In this document: one piece after another, positions 32,402 to 40,110 of the stretch
Layout: every line of letters begins with the position of its first letter
Position numbering within the stretch: the first letter of the stretch is position 1
Assembly (NCBI RefSeq): GCF_040779325.2
Contig: NZ_JBFONT020000009.1
Span: 46,360 to 110,359, forward strand
Source of the DNA: Aestuariibius violaceus
GTDB lineage: Bacteria > Pseudomonadota > Alphaproteobacteria > Rhodobacterales > Rhodobacteraceae
Direction of reading: 5' to 3'
Length of the DNA stretch: 64,000 nucleotides
Translations under genes and position numbers: made by a program
The notes under the pieces: generated by a model
The model's database searches: none
What the model was told of the DNA's origin: nothing
Seen by the model: the letters and a program-made list of their open reading frames with translations, nothing else

Positions 32402-33850
32402 TTACGCCCGCCAGAATTGCCAGGTCAGGATCGTGTAAACGGCCATCACCTCCAACCGCCCGATCAGCATCGCGATCGCCAGGATCCACTTCGCCGCGGG
32501 CTCCAGCCCCGCGAAGTTCCCCGCCGGTCCGATCTCCGGCCCCAGCCCCGGCCCGATATTGCCCAACGCCGTCGCCGCCCCCGAGACCGAGGTGATGAAG
32601 TCGAGCCCCGTCATCCCCAGAACCACCGCAATCGCGCCCAGCGTGACGGTGAAGAACACGAAGAACGACATCACCGAATTCAGAACGTCGTCCCCCACCG
32701 GCCGCCCGTCATAGCGCGGCACGAACACGCCCGACGGCGAATGGATCCGCCGGATCTGGGCCTTGATCGACGCGAACAGCAGCTGGTAGCGGAAGATCTT
32801 GATCGAACACGCCGTCGATCCAGCGCACCCCCCGATCAGGCCGATGAAAAAGAACATCACCACCGGAAACGCGCCCCAGCGCATGTAATCGTCGCTCGCA
32901 TAGCCCGTCCCGGTCAGGATCGACACGACATTGAACAGCGACTTGCGGAACGCCTCCTCCCCCGTGCCAGGGGACCGCGACAGCTGCCACAGCGTGATCG
33001 CCAGAACCAGCACCCCCGCCGTCATGAAGAACCCCCGCACCTGGGGATCGCGCCACAGCGGCAGGGCACTCCCCGCAAGCAGCTGGACGTACCGGACGAA
33101 GGGCAGCGCGGCGAGCATCATGAAGACCACCGCGACATATTCCACAGCCGGCGGAAACCCACCGAAGGACGCGTCGTAATTGGCAAACCCGCCCGTCGCC
33201 ACCGTGGTCATCGCATGGGTCGCCGCATCCAGCGTCCCCATCCCGGCGATGCTGTAGGCCATCGCGCAGGCCAGCGTCAGCGTCACATAGATGACCGAGA
33301 TCTGGCGCGCGATCTCACCCGCCCGCGGCAGGATCTTCCCCATCGTGTCGAAGGCCTCGGTGCGGAAGATCTGCATCCCCCCCACCCGCAGCTCGGGCAG
33401 GAACACCATGGCCACGACGATGATCCCGACGCCCCCCAGCCATTGCAGCAGGCCCCGCCACAGCTTGATCCCGTCGGGCAGATCCTCGATCCCCTCCAGC
33501 ACCGTCGATCCCGTGGTGGTCAATCCCGACATCGCCTCGAAAAACGCGTCGGTGAACCCCATCGCGCTTGCCCCCAGCATCAGCGGCAGCGCCCCGAAAA
33601 CCGGCAGAACCAGCCAGACCGTCGTCGTGATCAGAAAGGTCTGCCGGATGGTCAGCCCCTCGCCCACCCCATTGGCGCAGGCCAAGGCGATCAGCGCCCC
33701 CGACAGCACGGTCACGATCCCCGATTGCAGAAAGACCGGCCACTCCCCGTTGCCCGCCAGCAGGTCGGCAAACAAAGGCACGGCCATGGTCAGACCCAAA
33801 GCCGCCACGAGAAGGCCGATTACGTATCCCACCGGGCGCAGGTCGAACAT
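32402..33850 (-). CDS. trkH: Trk-type potassium uptake protein TrkH
   Basis: 482 aa integral membrane channel-transporter with four pore-loop selectivity segments: MSGLTTTGSTVL, THAMTTVATGGFANYD, VSILTGTGYASDDY and ATALGNIGPGLG. It imports potassium with TrkA control; trkA is not in the window. The ATG at 33850 gives the family start MFDLRPVGYVIG; an upstream in-frame extension is weak. It is downstream of the 124-aa membrane-protein gene on the same strand (49-bp gap). Confidence 0.95.
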   Translation of the reverse strand: MFDLRPVGYVIGLLVAALGLTMAVPLFADLLAGNGEWPVFLQSGIVTVLSGALIALACANGVGEGLTIRQTFLITTTVWLVLPVFGALPLMLGASAMGFTDAFFEAMSGLTTTGSTVLEGIEDLPDGIKLWRGLLQWLGGVGIIVVAMVFLPELRVGGMQIFRTEAFDTMGKILPRAGEIARQISVIYVTLTLACAMAYSIAGMGTLDAATHAMTTVATGGFANYDASFGGFPPAVEYVAVVFMMLAALPFVRYVQLLAGSALPLWRDPQVRGFFMTAGVLVLAITLWQLSRSPGTGEEAFRKSLFNVVSILTGTGYASDDYMRWGAFPVVMFFFIGLIGGCAGSTACSIKIFRYQLLFASIKAQIRRIHSPSGVFVPRYDGRPVGDDVLNSVMSFFVFFTVTLGAIAVVLGMTGLDFITSVSGAATALGNIGPGLGPEIGPAGNFAGLEPAAKWILAIAMLIGRLEVMAVYTILTWQFWRA

Positions 33851-33899
33851 GGCCTCAGGCTTGGCCCCCCGCCCCGCGCCTGTCAAGCAACCGAAACGT

Positions 33900-34274
33900 T
33901 CAGACCAGGTCGCGCCACGCGATCACGAGGCCCACGAGAACCCCGATCACGATCAGGCTCAGCACCATCCCCGCCAGCCAGTTCAGAAGCCGCGTCACCC
34001 GCGCCTCCGACGCGTTCACGCCGTCCAGCCAACCCGCCAGATCCCGATAGGCCCCCTCGATCCCGGCCTGATCCACCTGCCGGAAAAGCTTGGGATGCGC
34101 CGTCAGCTTCTCCGCCTCGATGATCCGCGCCGCATTCCGCCGCTGCCGGCGCGGCAGCAGCCGCCCGACCTTGCGCACCTGCCGTTCCAGATCCGGGGCG
34201 CGCAGCCCGAACGCCGCCGCGAGCTTCTCCTGAAGCGCGTCGCTCATCTCCCTGATCCGGCGGTGGTTTTCCAT
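33900..34274 (-). CDS. hypothetical protein with C-terminal membrane helix
   Basis: 124 aa. A basic, helical cytoplasmic part (DLERQVRKVGRLLPRRQRRN) precedes one C-terminal hydrophobic helix (LLNWLAGMVLSLIVIGVLVG), so it is probably tail-anchored in the inner membrane. No family recognised. Start uncertain: ATG at 34274 (MENHRR), 34286 region (MGGAM) or 34246 (MSDALQ) are in frame. It is divergent from the esterase gene 35 bp away and may be co-transcribed with trkH. Confidence 0.65.
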   Translation of the reverse strand: MENHRRIREMSDALQEKLAAAFGLRAPDLERQVRKVGRLLPRRQRRNAARIIEAEKLTAHPKLFRQVDQAGIEGAYRDLAGWLDGVNASEARVTRLLNWLAGMVLSLIVIGVLVGLVIAWRDLV

Positions 34275-34309
34275 GGCGCCGCCCATATAGTGGGCCGCAG
34301 GAGGGCTCA

Positions 34310-35029
34310 ATGCTGAACGCAACGACTCAAGGACAAGGCGACAAAGTTGTCATCGCCCATGGCCTTTATGGCTCGGGCCGCAACTGGGGCGTGATCGCCA
34401 AGCGGCTCTCCGACGCCTTCACCGTGATCACCCCCGACATGCGCAATCACGGCGACAGCCCGAATCTCGATACCCATTCCTATCAGGATCTGGCCGAAGA
34501 CCTCGCCGCCTTCGGCCCCGCACACTATGTCGGCCACTCCATGGGTGGAAAGGCCGTCATGACGCTGGCGCTCACCCAGCCCGCCCTCGTCCAAAGCCTC
34601 GCCATCCTCGACATCGCGCCGGTGGCCTACAGCCACTCCCAGATGGAACCGCTCGAGGCGATGCGCCGCGCCGACCTATCCACCCTCACCCGCCGGTCCG
34701 AGCTCGACCTCGGCCTCGACCCCGCCACCACCGCCTTCCTCGCCCAAAGCCTCGACGTGGCGGGCCAACGCTGGCGCCTCAACCTCGACACGCTGGCGGA
34801 TGAGATGCCCAAAATCATGGGCTTCCCCGACCCCGACGGCGCCTATACCGGCCGGACGCTCGTCCTGCGCGGCGAAACCTCCGATTACGTCCGCCCCGAT
34901 CACGAAGAAAAGATCCGCGCCCTCTTCCCGAAGGCACGGATCGAAACCATCCCAGGCGCCGGCCACTGGCTCCACGCCGACAACCCCCGCGAGGTCGAGG
35001 CAGCATTGCGAGGGTTCCTGTCCCCCTAA
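34310..35029 (+). CDS. alpha/beta hydrolase (YbfF-like esterase)
   Basis: 239 aa. Nucleophile elbow GHSMGG with Ser77, oxyanion region VIAHGLYGSGRNW (~14-26), acid in LRGETSDYV, and catalytic His in GAGHWLHAD. This is the small cytoplasmic YbfF-type esterase/thioesterase group; natural substrates are unknown. Its 3' end converges on yceI with a 25-bp gap. Confidence 0.88.
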   Translation: MLNATTQGQGDKVVIAHGLYGSGRNWGVIAKRLSDAFTVITPDMRNHGDSPNLDTHSYQDLAEDLAAFGPAHYVGHSMGGKAVMTLALTQPALVQSLAILDIAPVAYSHSQMEPLEAMRRADLSTLTRRSELDLGLDPATTAFLAQSLDVAGQRWRLNLDTLADEMPKIMGFPDPDGAYTGRTLVLRGETSDYVRPDHEEKIRALFPKARIETIPGAGHWLHADNPREVEAALRGFLSP

Positions 35030-35054
35030 AGGTCAGGAAATCGCAAAAAACGGC

Positions 35055-35663
35055 CTAGCTGACCGCCTGCAGGAATTCCGCCTCGATCAGGATCTCCACC
35101 TCCTGCCCGATCGCCGGAGAGAGGTTCTCCAGCCCGAACTCCGTCCGGTCAACCGTTCCAACCGCCGAGAAGCCAAGCGCCGCGCGATCGCTGATCATCG
35201 GATGCGCCTCCATCGCCGCGTTCATCGTCACCTCGAACGTCACCGGCAGCGTCGTGCCCATCATCGTCAGATCGCCGGTCATCGTCCCGGTATTGTCCCC
35301 GGTCACCTCGATCCCGGTCGTCGTGAACGTAATCTCCGGATGCTCGCCCGACGCGAACCACTCGGGCCCGGCAAGCTTGCCATCGAAATCCTCCTGCTCC
35401 GGGAACGGAAACCCGGTCGAGATCGAGGCCGGGTCGACCGTCACCGTCACGACGCTCTCTGCCGGGCTCTCGGCATCAAGCTCGAGCAAGCCGGAAATCG
35501 TCTCGAACCGGCCCGTATAGTTCGACAGACCGAAATGGCTGACCTTCCACACGACGCTCGTATGCGTGGGGTCGAGCGTGTAGGTCCCGGACGGAACCTG
35601 CAGCTCCTGCGCGGCGGCAGGCAGAGCAAGGGTCATAGCAGTCAAAGCAGCGGCAAGGCGCAT
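35055..35663 (-). CDS. YceI family periplasmic protein
   Basis: 202 aa. Signal peptide MRLAAALTAMTLALPAAA then QE; mature part is the YceI lipocalin-like barrel (YTLDPTHTSVVWKVSHFGLS, FEVTMNAAMEA, ALGFSAVGTVDRTEFGL). Members bind polyisoprenoid or amide-type lipids in the periplasm. ATG at 35663 has GGGAG nine to ten bases upstream; the in-frame ATG at 35672 abuts that site, so 35663 is preferred. Confidence 0.92.
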   Translation of the reverse strand: MRLAAALTAMTLALPAAAQELQVPSGTYTLDPTHTSVVWKVSHFGLSNYTGRFETISGLLELDAESPAESVVTVTVDPASISTGFPFPEQEDFDGKLAGPEWFASGEHPEITFTTTGIEVTGDNTGTMTGDLTMMGTTLPVTFEVTMNAAMEAHPMISDRAALGFSAVGTVDRTEFGLENLSPAIGQEVEILIEAEFLQAVS

Positions 35664-35724
35664 CGGAGTCATCTCCCTAAGGTTGCGATACTGGGGAGAT
35701 ATGGCGCGATGCCGCGCCGCAACA

Positions 35725-36588
35725 TCACGAAACCGCGCACGTTCCGTGTGCGGCATGTGTCGGCGGAACCCCGCCGTCCTGCGGAGACGGCACCGACCAC
35801 TCAACCCCATGGGCCCGCAGCTGGCGGTCAAGGTAAGACCCTTCCGGCACCCGGCCGCCATACCGCTCTGCCAGCAGCAGTTTCAGCCGCGATGTGAACA
35901 GGTGCACCGCGTGGCTTTCCCTGGGCAGCGTGCCGGGGTCGAACCCGCCGGGCTCGATCAGTCGCGCGCAATCGGCGAAGAGCACCGGATAGAACGTCTC
36001 GGACGGCAAGGCATGGCGGGCCTCCCCCGTCTCCCAAAGCTTGCGGGAGAAATGCAAGGGCGCGCGGCCATACCGCCAGTTCTCGATCGGATAGCGCAGC
36101 CGCAGATGGATCCGCATCCAGCGCAAGCGCTTTGCGCGCGGCCAGTCCGGTGGAAAGCCATAGCCCGTGCGGTAGGGCCGCGCGATCTTCCGCAAGGCAG
36201 GCGACGTGGCGGGCAACCGGAAGACGGCATTTCCGAACACGCCATCTTTCTCTTCGGCGAAGATGTAGGGACTGTCGAAGGCAAAGGTCCTGTGGGCCAC
36301 GATATCGGTATCGACCCAGACCGCATCGGTCTTGCTCAAAAGCTCCACCCGGAACGCATTGGAATGCAGCGCCTGCGAAACGCCCTTGCGATACTGCAGG
36401 ATCCGGGTCGCGGGCAGGATCTCGGCTGCATCCCGGCATTCCACCCCGTCCGGCACCCCCTCGACCGGATTGTAACTGTAGAGGATGACGGGGTTCCCCC
36501 GCGCAACGAAGGAGGCAAGCGACAGCTGCTCGATCGGCGACAAGCACGCACCGATCCAAAGCGACGCTACGGTATTCGGCCGAACCAT
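35725..36588 (-). CDS. DXD-containing glycosyltransferase-like protein
   Basis: 287 aa. The segment FRVELLSKTDAVWVDTDIVA near residues 90-110 carries the DTD metal/nucleotide-sugar motif of GT-A enzymes with the DXD 'sugar-binding' region; an N-terminal ASLWIGACLSPIEQLSLASF is typical of capsular/LPS-type transferases. It lacks membrane segments. ATG at 36588 is chosen; only TTG or GTG lie further up. It forms a pair with the next minus-strand glycosyltransferase 94 bp upstream, suggesting a shared surface-glycan task. Confidence 0.72.
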   Translation of the reverse strand: MVRPNTVASLWIGACLSPIEQLSLASFVARGNPVILYSYNPVEGVPDGVECRDAAEILPATRILQYRKGVSQALHSNAFRVELLSKTDAVWVDTDIVAHRTFAFDSPYIFAEEKDGVFGNAVFRLPATSPALRKIARPYRTGYGFPPDWPRAKRLRWMRIHLRLRYPIENWRYGRAPLHFSRKLWETGEARHALPSETFYPVLFADCARLIEPGGFDPGTLPRESHAVHLFTSRLKLLLAERYGGRVPEGSYLDRQLRAHGVEWSVPSPQDGGVPPTHAAHGTCAVS

Positions 36589-36681
36589 GACAACACCACC
36601 TTCCCCCAGGGCCGGTATGGCAAGCCGTGACACTCGCGACAAGCGCGCAGGCGTTGGGATTACCCCCGAAAGGGCACGGCG

Positions 36682-37515
36682 TCACGCCTCCAGATATCCC
36701 TGAAACAGCGCGCAATAATGATCGTACGCTTCCTTGTCCGTCGACCACAGCTTCTGGTAGGTCTCTCGCATGGGCGGCTTCCGCCCTTCCCGCATGTGCA
36801 GGATGTTCGCGGGCTTGGGCCCGTGGAAATGGATGATCCGCGCATCTTTGTTGACGCCCCAGTAAGGCTTCCAGTTCATCGCATGGGCCAGGGGCTGACG
36901 GCGGCTCTTGAAGAAGTTGTTGTAGCTCACCTGGTCATGCCCCGCCTCGGTCCAGCCGCCCTCCATCCGCTTGGCGATCGTCGCGGCGAACGCGTCATAG
37001 ACCGCCCGCATCCGCGGCAGGTTCAGCACCATCACGCCGCTGTTGAAATGCGGCCACCGCCAGCGATAGCGCTCCGGCGCGGCCGCCAGATAGACCGGCC
37101 GCAGCCAGACCCGCGGCTGGCGCAGGAACATCACGTCGATGTCGGTATAGAGGATCACATCCTCCTCCTGCTCGATCCACGGGATATCGACGCGCAGCCA
37201 GTGGCCTGAGAAGACGTCGTACTTGTCGCCGTAGCCCTTGCGCAGATGCGCCTCCAGCCGGCTTGTATGGCGCACCACCCGCGCGCCCCACGCCTCAAGC
37301 TGCGCCACATGCGCCTCGTCGGCGCCGTTATAAAGGCAGATCGGCTCCAGACCCGTATTCGCCAGGGCCGAGCCCACGGCCACGCGCATCAGCGGGCTGC
37401 TCGACCGGAACCCCTTCTCGTTGACCGCGAAATACCACTTGCGGAGCATTTGCCTCATCCCGGATACGCAGACGCGCCGGGGGCGTCGTCCTTCCCTGCC
37501 TGCCTGATCGCTCAT
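36682..37515 (-). CDS. DXD glycosyltransferase-like protein
   Basis: 277 aa. EQEEDVILYTDIDVMFLRQP (~130-150) has a DID motif; RWPHFNSGVMVLNLPRMRA and VSYNNFFKSRRQPL resemble family 8-like transferases. It probably transfers a sugar to a surface glycan. The start is uncertain: ATG at 37515 (MSDQAG) or 37458 (MRQMLRKWYF), the latter directly before recognisable similarity. Confidence 0.72.
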   Translation of the reverse strand: MSDQAGREGRRPRRVCVSGMRQMLRKWYFAVNEKGFRSSSPLMRVAVGSALANTGLEPICLYNGADEAHVAQLEAWGARVVRHTSRLEAHLRKGYGDKYDVFSGHWLRVDIPWIEQEEDVILYTDIDVMFLRQPRVWLRPVYLAAAPERYRWRWPHFNSGVMVLNLPRMRAVYDAFAATIAKRMEGGWTEAGHDQVSYNNFFKSRRQPLAHAMNWKPYWGVNKDARIIHFHGPKPANILHMREGRKPPMRETYQKLWSTDKEAYDHYCALFQGYLEA

Positions 37516-37651
37516 TCCGCCGCCGGTGCCAAGCCCACCCACACGTCACAGTTGCCCGGACGCCGCGCTTTCCCGCCAAAACGCCCCCGCCCGCTGGCCC
37601 CTTGCCCGCCGCGCACGGTACTCTCCGCCAGCACCACCTGGAGAGAGACAT

Positions 37652-37789
37652 ATGACACGCATCCTACTGCTGGCCCTGACGCTCACGGCGCTTAGCGGAA
37701 CCCTCTCGGGCTGCGTCCTCGCGCTCGGGGCGGGCGCGGCGATCGGCGCCGACCACATCGCGGAAGAGCGCGGCGGCAACCTCTTCTAA
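37652..37789 (+). CDS. small lipoprotein, tandem copy 1 (45 aa)
   Basis: ATG at 37652 follows GGAGAGAG. The 20-residue hydrophobic signal ends in lipobox LSGC (Cys21); the mature part reads GAGAAIGADHIAEERGGNLF. It would be a tiny lipid-anchored envelope protein. A paralogue begins 125 bp downstream with the same length, the same cysteine position and about 18 of 25 identical mature residues. Function unknown. Confidence 0.78.
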   Translation: MTRILLLALTLTALSGTLSGCVLALGAGAAIGADHIAEERGGNLF

Positions 37790-37832
37790 GCGCGCGGGCG
37801 GGCGGGCCCTTCGACAATCTGGGGATCTTCGA

Positions 37833-37852
37833 CCCGGCGGGCCTCCGCCGGG
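37833..37852 (+). terminator. hairpin between tandem lipoprotein genes
   Basis: CCCGGCGG and CCGCCGGG pair perfectly around GCCT, followed after a few bases by CCTTTT. It may terminate or attenuate transcription from the first lipoprotein gene into the second. Confidence 0.5.
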
Positions 37853-37913
37853 CCCGGGAACCTTTTCCGTCAGGGCGCCATTCTCCCTGCGACCTGACAG
37901 AGGAGAGACCGCC

Positions 37914-38051
37914 ATGCCCCGCAAAGCCCTTCTGATCGCTGCCCTCCTGCTTGCCGCGCCCCTGCTGCAGGGCTGCGCCGCCGCCGTGGGGGCCGGGGCC
38001 GCCGTCGGCGCCGACGCGATTGCCGAGGATCAGGGCGGCAACCTCTTCTAG
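37914..38051 (+). CDS. small lipoprotein, tandem copy 2 (45 aa)
   Basis: ATG at 37914 with AGAGGAGAG upstream. The signal ends in lipobox LQGC (Cys21) and the mature part reads GAGAAVGADAIAEDQGGNLF. It is a duplicate of the gene at 37652. The two differ mainly in the signal sequence. It converges on the DksA-type gene with a 20-bp gap. Missed by length-based gene finders. Confidence 0.78.
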   Translation: MPRKALLIAALLLAAPLLQGCAAAVGAGAAVGADAIAEDQGGNLF

Positions 38052-38071
38052 GGTCCCGACCCGAAGCGCCC

Positions 38072-38395
38072 TCAGATCTGCCGGGCGCAGGTCCGGCAGA
38101 CCGGCGTCGCGGGCACGACGGCCAGCCGTTCGGCGCTGATCTCGCTGCCGCAGCGGACGCAATAGCCATAGCTGCCATCCTCGATCCGGGCGAGCGCGGC
38201 GTCGATCTGGCGCATTTCGGCGGCATCGTGAGAGCCCAGAGCCTCCAGCACCTCATCCCCCTGCCGCTCCGACGCGCTGTCCTCCCAATCCTTCGGGACC
38301 GGATCGTCCAGCTCGTCCGCAATCTTCGCGATCTCCCCCTCCAACTCCGCCCGCCGCGCGCGGAGCTTTTCGGCCATGGCAACAAGATCAGGCAT
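38072..38395 (-). CDS. TraR/DksA-type C4 zinc-finger protein
   Basis: 107 aa. A coiled-coil N-terminus (~1-70) with acidic DWEDSASERQGDE, then a four-cysteine finger at Cys79, Cys82, Cys100 and Cys103 (YCVRCG and PVCRTC). Such proteins bind the RNA-polymerase secondary channel or, for many short members, have unknown partners. AGGAGG lies five to six bases before the ATG at 38395, which fixes the start. Confidence 0.9.
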   Translation of the reverse strand: MPDLVAMAEKLRARRAELEGEIAKIADELDDPVPKDWEDSASERQGDEVLEALGSHDAAEMRQIDAALARIEDGSYGYCVRCGSEISAERLAVVPATPVCRTCARQI

Positions 38396-38409
38396 CGATG
38401 CCTCCTTCT

Positions 38410-38590
38410 GGTCGTGTTCCGGAGGAGACTGCCCCGGATCCCAACGGGCGGCCTTGATTTGGGGCAAGTCGGAGCGCTGACCAAGGGTCAACAGAGACAA
38501 GGGCAGCGCCCGACCCCACAGGCGTCAACATGCGCCGCATCGGATCAAGAGAGGAGAGGGCTGCGCCCGACCCGACGGGGCGCCTCTGAG
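38410..38590. repeat. three degenerate tandem copies of a GC-rich unit
   Basis: GGGCAGCGCCCGACCC at 38501-38516 recurs as GGGCTGCGCCCGACCC at 38558-38573, each followed by a CCACAGGCG/CGACGGGGCG tail; a weaker copy (GACTGCCCCGGATCCCAACGGGC) lies near 38425. The units fill most of the 300-bp gene-free gap 38396-38695 upstream of the DksA-type gene. Open reading through them gives a repetitive GSGAA peptide that is not credible as protein. Confidence 0.6.
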
Positions 38591-38695
38591 CTAATCGCAC
38601 CATCCTCCCAAAGCCCTACCGGCGTGCTGCTTGAGCCGTTGCAACAACACGCATTTACCAATAGGAGCTGAGCCTCTAAAACGAGATATAAGAGA

Positions 38696-39493
38696 TCACT
38701 CAGAACAATCGGTCGAGAAATCTCTATACATTATACTATCTACTCTCTCATGGGGCACCGCATATGAGGTCGTCCGCCATCTGTTGGTTACAAAGATATG
38801 TGTGTTGCTTCTACCAACAACGATCAAGCAGTTCCCCATCCCTTCAATCGAAGCAAAATGACTTGGACTCAGCGCTATGTTTCTTCCAGTTTCGTGTCCC
38901 AACTCATACATGAAGAATGAAACTCCGATCCAAAGTATTGTTAGGCTTCGAACACCCCATGCGGTGCGTCGAGAACTAATGAAATCGATCCAATTCCCAT
39001 CAGCTGCAGAAGAACTCCGGCGAGCGATATGGAAAATATCTCGCGGAACGAAGAACATAATCAAAAAATAAAACATGATGAAAATCGAAATCGAGAAAAT
39101 CGAAGCGGTAGGAATTGCAGTTGTAATAAACGGAGTCAGAAATAGTGGCATAAACCAAGATACAGGCCCCAGATCTATCGCAAGGATGTATATGGCCTTT
39201 CTAATATATCGGAGTTTTCTTGCTCCTAAAATTTTTAGGGGCAATCTTAAATTTCGCGGGGAAGTCAAAATGAATATCGGCGCCAGAAGAACAGAAAAGT
39301 ACAGCCTTAACGTTACCAATGAAGACAGAAAGTCAAGAAAAATACTTCGAAATACAGAGAAGGACGCTGAGAATGTCCAATAATCACGACCACTAAATCC
39401 AAAGGCCTCCAAGTACCCTCTTACGAAAAAGCTCAAAGACAGCAGAAAAAGAAATGCCCAAATTATGTTTGACCAACTAAGCTTCATGCCCAT
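38696..39493 (-). CDS. AT-rich orphan membrane protein
   Basis: 265 aa in a block (about 38640-39545) clearly richer in A+T than its surroundings, which points to acquisition by transfer. The protein has about five hydrophobic segments (IIWAFLFLLSLSFFVRGYL near the N-terminus; LYFSVLLAPIFIL; LGPVSWFMPLFLTPFITTA; IFSISIFIMFYFLIMFFV; ILWIGVSFFMYELG) and a short C-terminal soluble tail (~215-265) with two cysteines. No family recognised. No clear ribosome-binding site; ATG at 39487 is an alternative start. Codon use differs from neighbours. Confidence 0.6.
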   Translation of the reverse strand: MGMKLSWSNIIWAFLFLLSLSFFVRGYLEAFGFSGRDYWTFSASFSVFRSIFLDFLSSLVTLRLYFSVLLAPIFILTSPRNLRLPLKILGARKLRYIRKAIYILAIDLGPVSWFMPLFLTPFITTAIPTASIFSISIFIMFYFLIMFFVPRDIFHIARRSSSAADGNWIDFISSRRTAWGVRSLTILWIGVSFFMYELGHETGRNIALSPSHFASIEGMGNCLIVVGRSNTHIFVTNRWRTTSYAVPHERVDSIMYRDFSTDCSE

Positions 39494-39611
39494 CGATTAA
39501 AGAACGCCAAGACGGGTCTACTAACGCAATCTCTGTCCATATTCAAAGTCGAGATAAACACCCCCAACTGGATATCGATCCTCCAGAGCCGCCCCGACCT
39601 CAAGCCGCCAC

Positions 39612-39833
39612 CTACCCCGCCTTCCCCTCCAGAAGCGCAGGCACCGAGATATCCTCGTCCAGCGCCTCCCAATGCAGCCCGAACGCACTTATCTTAACCT
39701 GCGCGAGCGCCGCCGCATCCGCCGCCATCAGCCGCGGAAACCACGCCAACGGCACGCCCAGCGTCCGGCCATCCTCCAGCGACACCCACATCGTGTCTGC
39801 GTCGAACTCAACCTTCGTCGCTGAAATGGTCAT
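39612..39833 (-). CDS. DUF2442 domain-containing protein
   Basis: 73 aa, nearly all domain: VEFDADTMWVSLEDGRTLGV, then PLAWFPRLM and the C-terminal HWEALDEDISVPALLEG. It overlaps the preceding DUF4160 gene by 26 bp, so the pair is translationally linked. The two families often occur side by side; a toxin-antitoxin-like or regulatory role is only a suggestion. Confidence 0.88.
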   Translation of the reverse strand: MTISATKVEFDADTMWVSLEDGRTLGVPLAWFPRLMAADAAALAQVKISAFGLHWEALDEDISVPALLEGKAG

Positions 39834-40059
39834 GCCATGCCTCCTCGATCTCGGCCCGCCGCTCTGCGACGACCCCTGCCAGCCGCCGCAAGGTCCGCGC
39901 ATCGAACCCGGATGACCGGGCGACCCGCACCACCGGCGTTAGCCAGAACTTCGCTTCGCCGCCGTCCTTCATCACATGGACATGCACCGGTTCGCGCGGA
40001 TCGCCTTCGTTCGAATAAAAGAAGAACCGGAACCCGTGCTGTCGAAAGATCGTCGGCAT
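39808..40059 (-). CDS. DUF4160 domain-containing protein
   Basis: 83 aa matching DUF4160 end to end: MPTIFRQHGFRFFFYSNEGD, the His-rich PVHVHVMKDGGEAKFWL and the C-terminal EEAWHDHF. Its 3' end overlaps the DUF2442 start. Function unknown; small size and pairing resemble addiction modules. It lies directly downstream of lepA on the same strand but behind a terminator. Confidence 0.9.
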   Translation of the reverse strand: MPTIFRQHGFRFFFYSNEGDPREPVHVHVMKDGGEAKFWLTPVVRVARSSGFDARTLRRLAGVVAERRAEIEEAWHDHFSDEG

Positions 40060-40086
40060 TGCAGGATGTTATACCGGACAGGCCGC

Positions 40087-40106
40087 AAAAATCACCCAAA
40101 AGGTGA
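40087..40106 (-). terminator. terminator after lepA
   Basis: On the minus strand TCACC, a TTTTG loop and GGTGA are followed by TTTTT, beginning five bases after the lepA stop codon. Confidence 0.65.
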
Positions 40107-40110
40107 CCGG

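Noticed and set aside
30399..32489. Minus-strand open frame of about 700 codons opposite the SPOR/pseudoprotease gene
   Set aside because: Composition is that of an antisense shadow of a high-GC gene; no domain, no ribosome-binding site, and the plus strand has clear signal peptide and domains.
32417..34123. Plus-strand open frame of 568 codons opposite trkH
   Set aside because: Antisense shadow rich in Arg, His, Pro and Gln; trkH on the minus strand has all pore motifs.
38388..38603. 71-codon minus-strand frame with repeated GSGAA peptides
   Set aside because: It is a translation of the GC-rich tandem repeat; the DksA-type start at 38395 with AGGAGG lies at its edge.
39484..39672. 62-codon glycine-rich minus-strand frame
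   Set aside because: It bridges the DUF2442 gene and the AT-rich island with no ribosome-binding site and a biased composition.
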